DNA of 27,546 nucleotides from NCBI GenBank assembly GCA_900618425.1, contig UZAN01047025.1, forward strand, positions 1 to 27,546, given 5' to 3'. The translations under genes and the position numbers were made by a program. The notes below the pieces were generated by a model. That model saw nothing but the letters and a program-made list of their open reading frames with translations, had not been told where the DNA came from and searched no databases. Positions 1 through 10,880 of this stretch are shown here, in pieces; the stretch's first letter is position 1, and every line of letters begins with the position of its first letter. Origin of the DNA: Echinostoma caproni. Lineage: Eukaryota; Platyhelminthes; Trematoda; Plagiorchiida; Echinostomatidae.

Positions 1-591
1 GTTAGTACTCCGCGTTAAGTGCATGTTACTGTTACTACTATTACAATCACTACAGTATTGTCACCAGAGATTGTCACACAAAACATCACGATCCCAACCT
101 TTCACGATGTACCTGTGTCGAGGATGACTCGGGTTGGTAATGTCTAAATGGAATGAGAACAGCATAATATTTATAATTTGCTTGGTAATTGGAAATGATT
201 TGGAGGGACTCTCTTTCGGACTCCACCTTTATGCACAAGCCTCAGTTCAGCTCCTGTCAGTCATGCGATCGGGAAGGAATGGACTTGAGTTTTATCCTTC
301 TTAAAGCTCATTAGTAGGGCGTATTCACTGTCCCACTATCCGGGCTTTGAACTCCGGCGTGATAGCACGGAAGGTGTCTGTTGTCACTGTGACAAATTTC
401 TCACACTGCGCCTTGCAAAGACTGTGGCAAATCATGTCTGTTCCCTGTATCGTGTTTAATGATAGCCAGTCAGCTCACATCGGTCCGAAGTTCGAAGCCT
501 GGACAGAATGGTAAAAAGCACTACTGATAAGCTCTAAGTAGTATATCGAAACTCGAGTTTGGCCGAGTGTGTGTGGCTGATTGGATCACCT
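1..591. other. Intergenic, nothing recognised
   Basis: No gene, RNA or known repeat could be recognised here. Open frames are short, lack family motifs and are interrupted. A near-perfect 15-base palindrome (7-base arms, 1-base centre) lies at 381-395 but is too short to interpret. Confidence 0.5.
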
Positions 592-645
592 GTTGATTGT
601 GCGTGAAGCTGAATTCGAAGGGATGGTCAGTCAAAATTATAGTCA
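592..645 (+). repeat. Diverged dispersed repeat, copy 1
   Basis: By eye this stretch aligns with 2196-2251 in the same orientation. The shared core reads roughly TTGTGCRTG, then TTYGAAGG, GATGRTCAGTC and CAAATTA-like blocks, about 70% identical over some 50 bases. The family is not recognised. The copy is short and may be the remnant of a longer interspersed repeat whose ends cannot be placed. Confidence 0.4.
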
Positions 646-1127
646 TGAATCCCATATCATTACTCATAAGTAACTGTGAGGTAAATGGCAACTGAGATAT
701 TAGAATCGGGCAGCGACCGGTTTCTATTGTTTCGACCATGCGGTGAAGAATATCGAATCAGGAAAAGTTACCAGACTGGAGTTCTAATTTTATCTTGATT
801 AGCAACTCAGTGCTAACAGTTGGAAAGAATTGACTTGCCTTTGGTTTACAACAAACTCATTTCAACGCTTTCAAAACAGAGATCCACTCCGGATGACTAG
901 TAGTTATCCGTTTGATTCAATAATTCCAGCCTTTCCGGGTTGGAATCTGAGTTGTTTCCATGAATATGGAGTGCAAACGAAGCTGAATAACAACAACTGA
1001 AACACTCTACAGCATTTCATTAAATTCCTCGATCAAAACTGAAATCGTATGAATGCTTCAAACAACTGATAATTTATCTATCCAACTATTTTACTGATAG
1101 AGTACAAACCACTAGATTGGAGAAGGC
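646..1127. other. Intergenic, nothing recognised
   Basis: This AT-rich stretch precedes the CR1-like reverse transcriptase remnant. I looked for the upstream RT motifs expected if the element extended further 5' and found none in any frame. The element is therefore probably 5'-truncated near 1128, as is usual for LINE copies. Confidence 0.45.
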
Positions 1128-1968
1128 TTCATCTAAACCCGTTCTTTGTCAACAGTTCCGTGGTTCTTCAAGGATCTGTGCTATCTTCATATTTATTTTC
1201 CACTTCTATTTGTGCTATCCCTTGTGTTTCTCCTGCACGTATTTTGAAATATGCAGATGATGTATGTTATCCTGTGTCAATCCATTTCCTCTAACTCTAA
1301 TCGAACCTCCTTCACCGACAATCTTCATCGAATTCAATCATTCTCCTCGGTATCGGGCTAACCTTGAACTCCAGCAAATGTGTTGGATAGTTATGCAGTT
1401 CTACACGCTCTTTGTATCCGCCAGACTTAACAGTGAAACAATAACAACCCTTTGTCTAGGGTGAACTCTCCCAAATAGCTTGGGATAACTGTAGATAGCA
1501 ATCTTCATTGCTCAACCCACATCCACAACTGCTGCGCCTATCATTTCAATTTCGAAAGCTCAGGAAATTTCGCGCATCCCAATCAGTTACTTCCATCTTT
1601 GTTTCCCAGTATCTGTCCCCCAGCTTAATCTACTGTTCCCCGGTTATTTTTTCTGGCTTACTCAAACAGGATTTTAAAGTGTTACGCCGCGATCTAGCCA
1701 TGTTTAGTCGTGTCTCTTCTATTCCTATGAATGAATACTGCTGTAAAGCTTTCAGATTATCACGTAACTTCCTGTGTGAAGTTTGTTGAGAGGATTCTCA
1801 CAAATTTTGACTACGCATTACAAGCAGAACGGACACGATGTCGTTCCAATGCCATCCACACGCTCCCGATTCCGCCAAATTTCATCTGGAATCAACACGC
1901 TTACCGAAATTCATCTATACCCCTTATATTGCACGTTTACTCACAACCAAATAGAGGGCAATGAGTGA
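1128..1968 (+). mobile_element. CR1-like non-LTR retrotransposon remnant (RT and C-terminal part)
   Basis: This is a decayed, 5'-truncated LINE copy. In one frame a stretch reads PFFVNSSVVLQGSVLSSYLF (RT block of the xGVxQGSVLxPxLF type), followed by KYADDV with the catalytic YADD at 1250-1261. Then come LNSSKCV, a long open stretch from 1508 with YCSPVIFSGLLKQDF, and LRRDLAMFSRVSSI, all in the order seen in CR1-type elements such as schistosome SR1 relatives. After a frameshift near 1780 the frame continues as VERILTNFDYALQAE and ends with an arginine-poor tail near 1965. In-frame stops lie at 1292 and at several points between 1294 and 1507. The copy cannot make an active enzyme. Assignment to CR1 is from motif style; another jockey-superfamily clade is possible. 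Confidence 0.75.
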
Positions 1969-2195
1969 CATTTGTCTTCACCTTGGATTATGAAATTTCT
2001 TCATTCCTGCAAATATTCCCCACCTCCCTACGGTAAAATATTTTCTTTGTGACGGTTGACGTATGTGATTTAAAAAAATTGAAATGTAAACTTCCGTGCT
2101 TGCCAAAGTTATACACAATAAGCTACAATACAACAAGAACAAGAACAACACCAACAAAATCTGTTAAGAGCCCGGGTTCAATGCTCGCCGAGTGC
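1969..2195. other. Probable 3' flank of the CR1-like remnant
   Basis: This short stretch follows the end of the CR1-like coding remnant. It contains an A-rich segment with AACAAGAACAAC-type repeats at about 2130-2160 and a B-box-like GGGTTCAATGC at 2174-2184, with no convincing A box upstream. It may hold the 3' untranslated part of the LINE and the edge of the following repeat. Confidence 0.35.
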
Positions 2196-2251
2196 TGAGG
2201 TTTGTGCATGGGCGACGGAGTTTGAAGGATGATCAGTCCAAATTAATATCA
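2196..2251 (+). repeat. Diverged dispersed repeat, copy 2
   Basis: This is the partner of 592-645, same orientation and about 70% identical by eye over the core. A B-box-like pol III motif lies just upstream at 2174-2184, which suggests, without proving it, a tRNA-derived SINE origin for the family. Confidence 0.4.
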
Positions 2252-2572
2252 TGGGCGGGTGAATGGAGTTTGTATTCTATCCAAGCGGCACAATGCCCAG
2301 TGAACAGCCACGGTAGAATTCAGCAGAGAATGAGAAGAACGGTAAATACAATTGCAAGCATGAATATAATGCAACAAGTGGATTTTTCCGTTCATCCTGA
2401 TAGTTCTCCAGTTGCTTACGACGCGGGTAGTATAAGAGATGAAGCCGTATCGGTAAACGAAAGGAGAATTTGAAATTCGGGACGAGTGTACGGATCAGAC
2501 CAGACACACATGCATGAAAATGAGCCCGCATCCAATGTTCCTCATTGGACTGGGGAATCGATTAGACGTGTT

Positions 2573-2659
2573 TACATACATACATACATACATACATGCA
2601 TACATACATACATACATACATACATACATACATACATACATACATACATACATACATAC
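2573..2659. repeat. (TACA)n microsatellite
   Basis: About 87 bases of near-pure TACA tetranucleotide repeat, with one interruption (TGCA) near 2597. An open frame through it encodes an HTYI-type repeat, which is a by-product of the microsatellite rather than a gene. Confidence 0.97.
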
Positions 2660-3452
2660 CAGGCAAGAGTGCCTAGTACCCCTGGGCTAATCCAAGTTTG
2701 ATACTTACTTTATGTGAATTATGGCTATGAGACGATTTGTAATCGGCTTAGACCGGTAAGCGGCAACAACATGACAAAGTGAACAACAACATGTTTCAAT
2801 CCCATTCACTGTTTGATTAAACTCGAAAAAGCGTAAACATAGTGCCAGTACTTTTAATTATGTTTGACCAATCTGGATTTCATTGCCAAACCCTAACCCA
2901 GAGAGACATCTCGACTCGTCTGCATTTAAAACACGCGTTCTACGTTATATGATGGGCTGATCTCGCGTGTCGAGGAAAATATGATTGCGAACATAAGGGA
3001 CGAAGAGAACACCGTTTTCCATCGTCATCCGTGTAATGTGTACAGCTGCCTCGATCCGTGCATTCCGGAAACTGGTATCGATTGACAAATCACCCGTTAA
3101 AAATTACGCCATTTATTAGGGGAGCACGGAGCGGAGGATAGGCGGACGATGGTTGAAATGCGTGCTCAGTCAGTCCCCTTCCAGTAAACAGTATAATGCT
3201 TTCCTGGCACCATGTATTCCGAATAACTCATGTTCTCATTCCCGATTAGATGGCCCAGATTCTTTGAATGCATGCAGATTAACTGGCAAACCAATTCCCG
3301 GGTCTTTGGTTGAACTTTACCTTGGTTGTAAATAACACACTCAAATCGATTAACCGCATCACAGAAACTGTCCTTCCATGAACTGTTTTGCTTCCGCTAC
3401 ATTTTGTACGCATTACTATGGACTCTGGGCATGTAAATCGAATAAGAACAGA
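2660..3452. other. Intergenic, nothing recognised
   Basis: No gene, RNA or mobile-element motif was recognised. Several 60-65 codon open frames overlap on both strands without domain motifs, as expected by chance at this composition. Confidence 0.45.
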
Positions 3453-3472
3453 CCCCTCCCCCTCCCACACCC
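3453..3472 (-). other. G-quadruplex-capable motif
   Basis: The + strand carries C runs of 4, 5, 3 and 3 separated by 1-3 bases, so the - strand fits the canonical four-run quadruplex pattern. Function is unknown; no gene lies next to it. Confidence 0.7.
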
Positions 3473-3941
3473 ACATTCATTGTCTAGGATCCTATTTCTC
3501 ATGCTTGCATGAAATTTCATGTTTGTTTCAAGTGGATAGTATGTGGTCCAGCCATTCCATAGTGGTAGGTGTCCATAGATTCCGTTAGCGTGGCAAGCTC
3601 CACACAATCTGCATTTTGTTTGAAGTCACCCGTTCGGCCGTTTACCCGCTTCTGGTACAGATTCATTGCGATCAATTTCACCGTGCAGCACAGGTGTTTC
3701 GCATCCGCTGATAATGGCCATCACGCCTCGAGGACACTGGCCTCCCACAGTGCGACGGCCTAGGCATTGTGTGTGTTAGGGATTCCTTATTCGATCGTGC
3801 ATTTCCGCGATCCAGGCAAGACTGGTGTGGACTAACCAATCAATCTCGTGCTCAATGGTTGTTTATTCAGACTAGCTGGTTTTAACTGGCGGACAGATCG
3901 ATTTTGTTGTTCAAGTAGCGCAAAGCTCAGTTTAAGGGCAT
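3473..3941. other. Intergenic, unrecognised possible repeat ending at a CA tract
   Basis: No coding motif was recognised. The final 150 bases run into the CA microsatellite at 3942, a layout common where dispersed repeats end in simple-sequence tails, but I could not identify a second copy in the window. Confidence 0.35.
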
Positions 3942-3961
3942 ACACACACACACACACACAA
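3942..3961. repeat. (CA)n microsatellite
   Basis: Ten uninterrupted AC dinucleotides. Confidence 0.95.
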
Positions 3962-5690
3962 GCATAACGCAGTATAAAGCAAAGCGAATGACGAAAACAA
4001 TTATTCCTCTCCGAAGGCCCCGAAAAAAATTGAGCCGGATGGACACTGACCTTAATTGCTTTGATTTTGTAAGTTGTTCAGTCAAGCCCTATTTTCTTTC
4101 GTCTTTAAGTATTCAACGACGAAAGACCTGCTATCCGGACCGAAATCGGACAGATGGATGGGCTCCAGGTGTTGTGGCCTACAGTCCAGTGGAACGTTTA
4201 TCGCACATCACGTGATTGACCGTTGTGGCCTGCCACCACACGCACGTACGCACCTGATGTGGACTTACTCTGTTACAAGGTACAACCGCTTCAGCGAATC
4301 AGAGGTCAGTATTGACCTGACCACATTGATGGGTTGGTTCATCGATTGTCCAACTTGACGACATACTCCTTTTGGTAACGCTTGGCCTGCCTGCGTGTTG
4401 ATGCAGTGCTTGTTTACAGACCTATCGACCAGCTATATATATGCTTAAAATAGAATGACTGCTTAATTCACTGCTTGCATACTTATTGGCTTATACGGCA
4501 TACAACACCGGGTAGTCTGAATATCGGGTTAGACTTTTCTCATACCCTGAGTAGTTAAAGTCGCTGAATTGAGTCTAAGCTACCGAACCTGATAAAATGA
4601 ATTGATTGATTGCAAAACCCTCGGGATGAAATCAGTTACGGACCAGTGTGCCCAGTTACTTCGTTCGGCTGACCTTACGTAAGTTTCCATAGCCCCATAG
4701 GGCTCATTTAACGCATGGCTTCTGCGAAGTGCGATGAGAGGACTGCGTTCTGTGAAGCAGTGAGTCGTTCGGATCGCTTTTCCAACCATTTTGCTTGTGT
4801 TATTTAGTTGTTGCGATCAATCTGTGAAAACAAGCAACTCATGTTTACTGTACTTACTTACCTTACTGCTAGTGCCTCCTTGGAAAGGATAGGTCGGACC
4901 CAGACATGATCAAGATCATGAAGTTCCTTGGGAGTTTGGTACGAGAGACATCCCCAGCATCACTCGATGTTTCTTTTATTTCGAGGACGCATCTATAGCC
5001 CTTGCACAACCAAGTGTGAACTGTAAGGTAGAGCAGGAAGTAATCCCTCGCCTCGGAAGTGAGGAGATCAATGACTTTAATTTTAAAAGATTAGTGACAT
5101 TGACCTTTGTCACAACAGCGTCATTGAGCTTATGCGGCTTTTAAACAGGAGTCAGGTGACCAGCCTGAAACCCACCATACCCTGATAGCGCGGCCACTGT
5201 TTGTTCACTGTTTACTGTATCCATAATGTAATGATGTGAACATATGCTGAAATATCTACTGATATTATAATCACTTGATTTTATCGATAAAATCATAGTT
5301 AAAAAGAAAAGGTTTCTGAAAAAGAACGCTGTTATCCGTTTTAGACAAATCGATTTGCGGTTTGTCCTCCATATATATGCGCATTTTATTTTAACAACTC
5401 TTTTGCACTATGCCATTTCTCGTTGTGGTCCTGATCGCATTGAAGACCAAACAAGGGCTCAAACATTTTGTCAAATTAACTTGGAGGTGATGACACTGCG
5501 CTTCAGTATGACAATGGCTCTCATCCGTCATCATTCGTTTTCGGTGTCTACGTGATGGATCCGCAATCGCTTTCAATTGACATTGACGTACAATGACGTA
5601 CCTAGCCCGGTGTTGTGTGGTGATCGTGTAACGAGTACGCACGCACCATGGTACAGCTTCCAGGCAGCCAATCAGGAAACGGATTTACCG
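3962..5690. other. Intergenic, nothing recognised
   Basis: About 1.7 kb without a recognisable gene. Frames of 65-95 codons occur on both strands but overlap one another and lack motifs. The 4.84-5.21 kb part has a more balanced base composition than its surroundings and contains a 6-bp hairpin at 5094-5113; it may be an unidentified dispersed repeat. Confidence 0.4.
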
Positions 5691-5729
5691 ACCAATCCGG
5701 TGGTCTCAATTGGCACGAACCGGATTGGT
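5691..5729. repeat. Perfect 11-bp inverted repeat
   Basis: ACCAATCCGGT at 5691-5701 is answered by its exact reverse complement at 5719-5729, with a 17-base loop. It could be a structural or protein-binding element, or a chance event in a repeat-rich region. Confidence 0.6.
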
Positions 5730-6527
5730 TGAATGCAAGAAGGCATGCAGATGAACCATATCGTTGTGGATTGGACATTGAAGAATAGACCAATGATTGT
5801 TTGATGCTTGTGATATTTCTTTACGTGATTTTCTGAATAGAAATGACCTTATACACAGGTCGTCTTGGTTGTATCTGACTTTGTGGGTTTTCAGTCCGAT
5901 ACCGAGTTCACGCTATTCGACTACGATTTCTATTCCTAATATTACAGTTGGATTATCAAAAATGGGAAACCGCAAGCATGGATTTTTTCTGTCAAGTGAC
6001 TAGTTGTGGCTTACACCTTATGAAGTCATGATCATACGGGATAAGATACGAATAAAGATGGGTTGAAAATTTTCTCAATGCACATTTGGGTGACCATCTC
6101 TTGCTAGAGGATAAATTAACTCTATGTATGTACACACAAGCATGGAGATTCGTGCACGTAAGACAGTGACTGCCACACCATTCGCCAGTGCCATTCCTTT
6201 CGGCGGAAAAATCCAGAATAAGAAATAAGATACCGCTCGCTAACTGATCTGATCTTCTTCCCTCCAGGTTGTATTTCTTGTCTGTTTGCAGCCAAGTACA
6301 GCCGGGATCGTACCACCCCGGAGTTGGTTGTTTTTAACCGGGAATACCGTATAGGGTAGATGGAGACGGGGAGCTGAACGTAACTCAGCAGTGTGATCTA
6401 TAAAGACTGCTGTACAGGAAGCTGGTCGCATTGAACTACACAAACACACACTTCAGCATTTTCAAGAGCTGTGCTGGTGTACCGCGATAGCCCACTCCTC
6501 GAGTCAAAGCTCGATTTAAACACAAGT
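5730..6527. other. Intergenic, nothing recognised
   Basis: No gene recognised. The last 100 bases precede the LINE tail at 6528 and may contain decayed LINE sequence, since the RT-linked motifs expected upstream of the tail should lie here, but they cannot be read in any frame. Confidence 0.4.
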
Positions 6528-6839
6528 TTGATGGCTGGTTCAATGCCAACCACCTGGTTAGGACACATATTGCGCATACCCAGTCATTGTGTACCGCGCC
6601 GCGCCTTATTCGCAGTTGCGGCTCCAGTTTGGAAGAATCCGTGTAGAGATCAACAGATGACGTGGAAACGAGAGCTAAAGAAATGTACAGAGCCGTTAGG
6701 TAGAGTAGATGTCTCCCGTCTTCCAGGTTGGAGTCCAAAAGAGTTTGCAACTGGCTGGTTGGAGACACTGATAGATATGGCATCGAACCGACAGCATTGG
6801 CGTTCTTGTTTTCATTTCTTATCAGGTCACACTGCTTGA
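6528..6839 (+). mobile_element. RTE-like LINE fragment A (C-terminal tail of RT polyprotein)
   Basis: One open stretch reads WLGHILRIPSHCVPRRALF, then APVWK, QQMTWKRELKK, SRLPGWSPKE, WLETLIDMASNRQHWRS, ending at a stop at about 6837. This motif order (GHxLRMP, RRALF, GWKK, MTWxRxxK, RLPGWxPxD, WLETLxDMAxNRxxWRS) marks the C-terminal part downstream of the RT domain in a LINE family that recurs three more times in this window. The tail is open over about 100 codons. Everything upstream (endonuclease, RT) is missing, so it is a severely 5'-truncated copy. The RTE-like label is an inference from motif style; the open frame on the opposite strand is its shadow. Confidence 0.75.
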
Positions 6840-7690
6840 AAAGGTACGTATGCACACTTAGAGTGTGTACCCTGTTTGTTGACCATAGAGGTTCACTTTC
6901 TTTGCGTCCCTCCAATTAGGCGCAGTCCCTCTCCATCTTGTGCTTTACCACTTGATTTGTTTACACGGTTAGCTTGGCAGCGATCAGTGAATTTCGTCTT
7001 ACTGTCTCTCGCGGTACGATGATGATAATGGTGACCTGGGAATCTGTTCAGTGGTAAACATTCACAAGCATTTTATTTCAAAGATGCTAGAGAGCCTGTA
7101 TTCGGACCGGGTTGCTAACCAAACGTTTTTCTCATTCTGTCCTACTTAATACACTTATAAGCAAAAATGACCAGATGACTACCAGAACAATCCCAAGAGA
7201 ACCTCACCAATCTTAAACCTCTCCAAAATCACCCTTGCGCTAAAGGCATCAGTTTTAAGTAACCGGTGGCCATTGGAAGAAAAAAACCTCTCCAATGTGA
7301 AGCTATTGAACAGCATCAACTCACTAAAAGCGTCAATCAATAAGTTACAAATCACGTGACTCGATCACAACTTAAACTATCCTACCGCATTCCACAGAAC
7401 GAAATTGACAAGTCCGGTTTGTTGCTGTGAGCAGAGAATAGATCAGAGTTTTGATTGAAAATTAGATCAGTGAATTCGTGCACACGGTACAAATGGTTGC
7501 GAAATTAGATGGGATGATTTTCGATCAAGAATGGACTAGAGAATTGTGTGCGCACAAAGACAGTAAAGCATGAGACCGTTAACTGGTTACACACCGCAAT
7601 TGATTTCTACAAATTTGGATATCTGCGTCTTCTCGATACATGTCCTTATACACGCATATACATAGAAAAGTCAGTTAGTTTGATGTCCGC
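6840..7690. other. Intergenic, nothing recognised
   Basis: The first part may hold the 3' untranslated end of LINE fragment A. A 12-base direct repeat (AAACCTCTCCAA) occurs at about 7216 and 7288. No gene was recognised. Confidence 0.4.
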
Positions 7691-7709
7691 TGTGATGCAT
7701 TCATGTGAC

Positions 7710-7786
7710 CTCTGGGCGGCTTTGATCAAGTGATAAAATTCTTAAGATAACCACCCGGAGGTCCCGAGTTTGAATCCCGCCACGGA
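7710..7786 (+). pseudogene. Degenerate tRNA-like sequence
   Basis: A B-box-like GAGTTTGAATCC lies at 7766-7777, followed by CGCCACGGA, which resembles the 3' acceptor side of a tRNA. Upstream, CTGGGCGGCTTTGATCAAG (from about 7711) loosely resembles the A-box and D-arm of a class II tRNA. The acceptor and anticodon stems do not pair well, so this is not a working tRNA. A tRNA-derived SINE remnant or an old tRNA pseudogene would both fit. Confidence 0.3.
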
Positions 7787-8421
7787 CGCCAACCATCTTT
7801 TCATTATCTCTTTTTCTCCAGGCATCCTTTGTGTGATTGTCGCCATCTTTCTGAATGTTTATTGTACATTTCTATAATAAATGACCAAAAAGGAAGCGAA
7901 TGCATCTAATAATCACAAGAATATTATTGGTAGTAGTATTCATCCACGTAACGTGCCTGTTATACAACAAAAATAAGGAGCTATCTCTTGAGCTAAACGT
8001 CCGATATCAAGTATGTGTGTACTGTGACCAGCTTTCCGTGAACAGCAAACGGTTTTACATCATTTCCTGTTAGAAACATGAGATCATGGCGGCAGATCGA
8101 AACTTTCCCGTAACAACGTTTGACGACGATTGCCTTTGCAATGCGGTAATCTAAACGGCCGACCACTTGATGTGGCGTTCCAACTGGCACCACAAGAAAA
8201 CATTCCCATCTCACGGTTGATTATTAAGGGAAACAAATTTCCCTCTCAACTGACTTAGATGCCTCCAAGACCGTCAGAACATCTACGGTGAATAGACAGC
8301 CTATAAAGGCATCAGACCGGGTTTAACGCATGAGGATGTTAAACAAAATACTGTAAAACAAATTGATAATAACGAAGAGAATTATAAATCGGAACTTGAA
8401 TTGGGTAAATGCAATGCTCGA
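7787..8421. other. Intergenic, nothing recognised
   Basis: No gene or known repeat recognised. Frames are short and overlapping. Confidence 0.4.
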
Positions 8422-8837
8422 AATACACACAGACCACGGATTACGAATCGCGCATTAGGAATCACAGAAGCACTGAATCAAACTGGCACATGCGCTACGG
8501 TATCCCACTGAACGGAGACACAAGGAAAAGAGGCCACAGAAGTAGCAGTTCATTCATTGGAAGAAATCAAGGGGTTTAAATAACATGTATATTAGACGTT
8601 TATTGGTTATCCAGGCATCTACCAATCGCGTGCTCTTATTCTTTACGTCGTACAGCTTCTGTCTCGGCCGCACGGCTTCTGATTGGTCGGCACAATCGGC
8701 CTATGGTTCACTGACCANGACCAGAAGATGTAACGCTTTGCAGGCGTCATCTGGGAAGCTTGACTTGTCACATTTGTCCAGAAACTGTAACGTGTCGCTC
8801 CGTGGTTTGCGTCATCCCGCAGGCTAGGATTGCCACA
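8422..8837 (+). repeat. Unnamed ~410-bp interspersed repeat, copy A
   Basis: This segment aligns along its length with the reverse complement of 10475-10880. Landmarks shared in order include CACGGATTACGAATC-like, TATCCCAC, GAGACACRAGGAAAAG, AGCAGTTC, TTTAAATAAYATGTA, CCAATCGC, TCAGTTTCTGTCTSG-like, CCTATGGTT and CGTGTCGCTCCG, ending at GGATYRCCACA. In the last 55 bases I count about 80% identity. No protein motif is visible and the family is not recognised. The single N is at 8718. The two copies point towards each other around a 1.6-kb centre that contains LINE fragment B. Confidence 0.75.
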
Positions 8838-9096
8838 GTAAAAGCGTCATTTCAGGTGTTTTTGCTAATTGACTAGACTGGATGAACGTTGGTGATATTG
8901 GCGACTATTTGTGACTCTGCTTGGTACTTTCTTCGCTGATCCTACGGTTGTTAGCATTTGACAAAATGCACTCTTGCTAAACGTCGCAGCTTCCAGTAGA
9001 AACGTCACGCAAGACGTTTTGTCGCTCAAAGAAATGGTCGTCCTGGTGACTAAATGAACAGAAACAAATGTGAAGCACTCTGCCTTCCCTTTATAT

Positions 9097-10065
9097 TAAT
9101 AGCCGAAGCCGAGTCCGGCACGTTTTAGTCTGAGTTCATCACGGAAAGTGGTGTTGGTCATGGTTGCGCTCTATCCCTCCGTTTTCATTTAGCGTTGTTA
9201 TAAATCTAGCTCTATCCTCGTGCGAGGATAGCTGCATCGATTTGCTCCCAGATGTCAGACTGAATGATCTGAATTATGGAGACGACATTTTACTGCTAAA
9301 TGAAGATTCAGGTAAGTTGCAAGTCTTCCTGGATAGCTCAAGTACCAGCGTAGCGATCTTCGAGATGCATGTGCACCTTTAAAGTGTAAAATGTTACGAC
9401 AAGATTGGGCTGATTCAGTCCCCTCACATCACTCTAACAGGGGAAGTAATAGAGCAGGTGGATAAGTTTTGTTATTCGGGCAGCTACATCTCACCCGGTG
9501 GCCGCATCACGAATGAAGTGCTAGCTCGCATAGAGAAGGCTAGGCTGGCATTCGCCAACTTGAAAAATCTGTAGTTCCATCGTGACATCCAGCTGTCTGT
9601 GAAGGGTCGAGTGTATGCTGCGACAGTTCGATCAGTTTTGCTATACAGCGCAGAGACTTGACCATTAAGGGAACAAGATAAAGATAGACTGTCAGTGTTT
9701 GAACACCGCTGTCTACGCAGTATTGCACGAATCTGATGGGACAGCCGGACGAGCAATGCTCGGGTCAGGCGTAGAGTTTTAGGCAGTCGCGGTTGTCCAA
9801 TGGAACTAGTGATTGATCTCCTTATATTACGACGAGTGATGTTTGGCGAGGCAGGTAGTGGGTGGATTAAAGCCAAGGGTGGTCAAACTAATACCAGGCA
9901 TGAGGTTATGAGAACCCTAACCAGGAGGTTGGGTCACATAGGTCCCGTTAGGCTCCCCGGATGGGGACCTCGGGATGACTGAACTCGATGTTTAGAGAAA
10001 CTGAGTGATAAGGCTGGGTGTACTGAACAGTGGCGTTTGTGCTTCTTCTCAGTATTTCTTTGCCA
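9097..10065 (+). mobile_element. RTE-like LINE fragment B (RT core to C-terminus, multiple stops)
   Basis: This is the longest LINE remnant in the window. In order it shows SEFITESGVGHGCALS (RT block normally SGVRQGCPLSP), LLPDVRLNDLNYGDDILLL with the catalytic motif as YGDD at 9275-9286, SYISPGGRITNEVLARIEKA, RLAFANL, SVKGRVYAATVRSVLLYSAE, RLSVFEHRCLRSIARI, RRVLGSRG, then GSGWIK, RLPGWGPRDD and WRLCF. Stops interrupt it at about 9379, 9572, 9659, 9735 and 9978. The WLGHVLRM-type segment seen in fragments A and D is missing between the ILRR and GSGWIK motifs, indicating a small internal deletion. The upstream endonuclease is absent. Dead copy. Confidence 0.85.
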
Positions 10066-10474
10066 TATTAGTTCACTGTAGTTCTCCATCTTCTATTCGA
10101 CTCTACTTTCAACTTCCCTGTTGTTTTTTTACTACTGTTCATCCAAATGAGCACGACCAAAAAGACAGCAACCAAATTCCGCGCACGAATGTGCATTCCT
10201 AATGATCGGAAACAACTGAAAACTGAAACTCTGACCGCTCATTCACACCGGGCTGCGGTGATAAACCGGATGTCGTGGTTGATGAATACATGCAGTGATT
10301 TGAGACAGAGAGATCAAGAGCGGGAGATCGAGTGCGCTCACTAGGACCTTACTCCATTTCATCCTCTTCCGTTTTGTGCGGGCAATTGTGAATAGGATGT
10401 GAAATCTGGGTTTATCCGTGAGCGTGTGATAGCTTTGCCAATGTTTTATCACCAGCTGAAGGGAACGGGATGTG
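10066..10474. other. Intergenic between LINE fragment B and repeat copy B
   Basis: This probably contains the 3' tail of LINE B, but no poly-A or simple-repeat tail is obvious. Open frames of 65-100 codons overlap and carry no domain motif. Confidence 0.4.
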
Positions 10475-10880
10475 TGTGGTGATCCTGGCCTAAGGGATGA
10501 CTCAGTCTGCGGAGCGACACGTTTCAGTTTTAGGACAACTGGGATCAATCAAGCTTTCCAAGCAAAGTGCCTGCGTCTTACAGCTTCTGGACTACAAACC
10601 ATAGGTTAATTTTACCAACCAATTAGAAGGCGTGCCTACCAGACAGAAACTGAATAACACCAGAAATGCTAGCATGCGATTGGCAGAGGCTTGGATGACC
10701 AATGACTTTGCTTTGTACATATTATTTAATCCCCCTCGATTTCTCTCAATAAACGAACTGCTATTCCTGTGGTCTTTTCCTCGTGTCTCGGTTACGTGGG
10801 ATACTGCGTACAAATACGAGTGGTATCCAGTCCTTCTGTGGCGTCCGTGATTGCTAGTCCGTGATTCGTGAGCTGTGCAT
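10475..10880 (-). repeat. Unnamed ~410-bp interspersed repeat, copy B (inverted)
   Basis: This is the inverted partner of 8422-8837. Read on the - strand it follows copy A from the CACGAATCACGGA-like start to the GGATCACCACA end with few length changes. Both copies contain several CCAAT or ATTGG words, which occur at the same places in the alignment and so are inherited rather than independent. Confidence 0.75.

Noticed and set aside
381..395. 15-base near-palindrome TTGTCACTGTGACAA
   Set aside because: Too short and isolated to distinguish from chance.
2486..2701. Open frame with a YIHTYIHT repeat
   Set aside because: Translation of the TACA microsatellite.
6436..6915. 159-codon open frame on the - strand
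   Set aside because: It is the antisense shadow of LINE fragment A, whose + strand frame carries the recognisable motifs.
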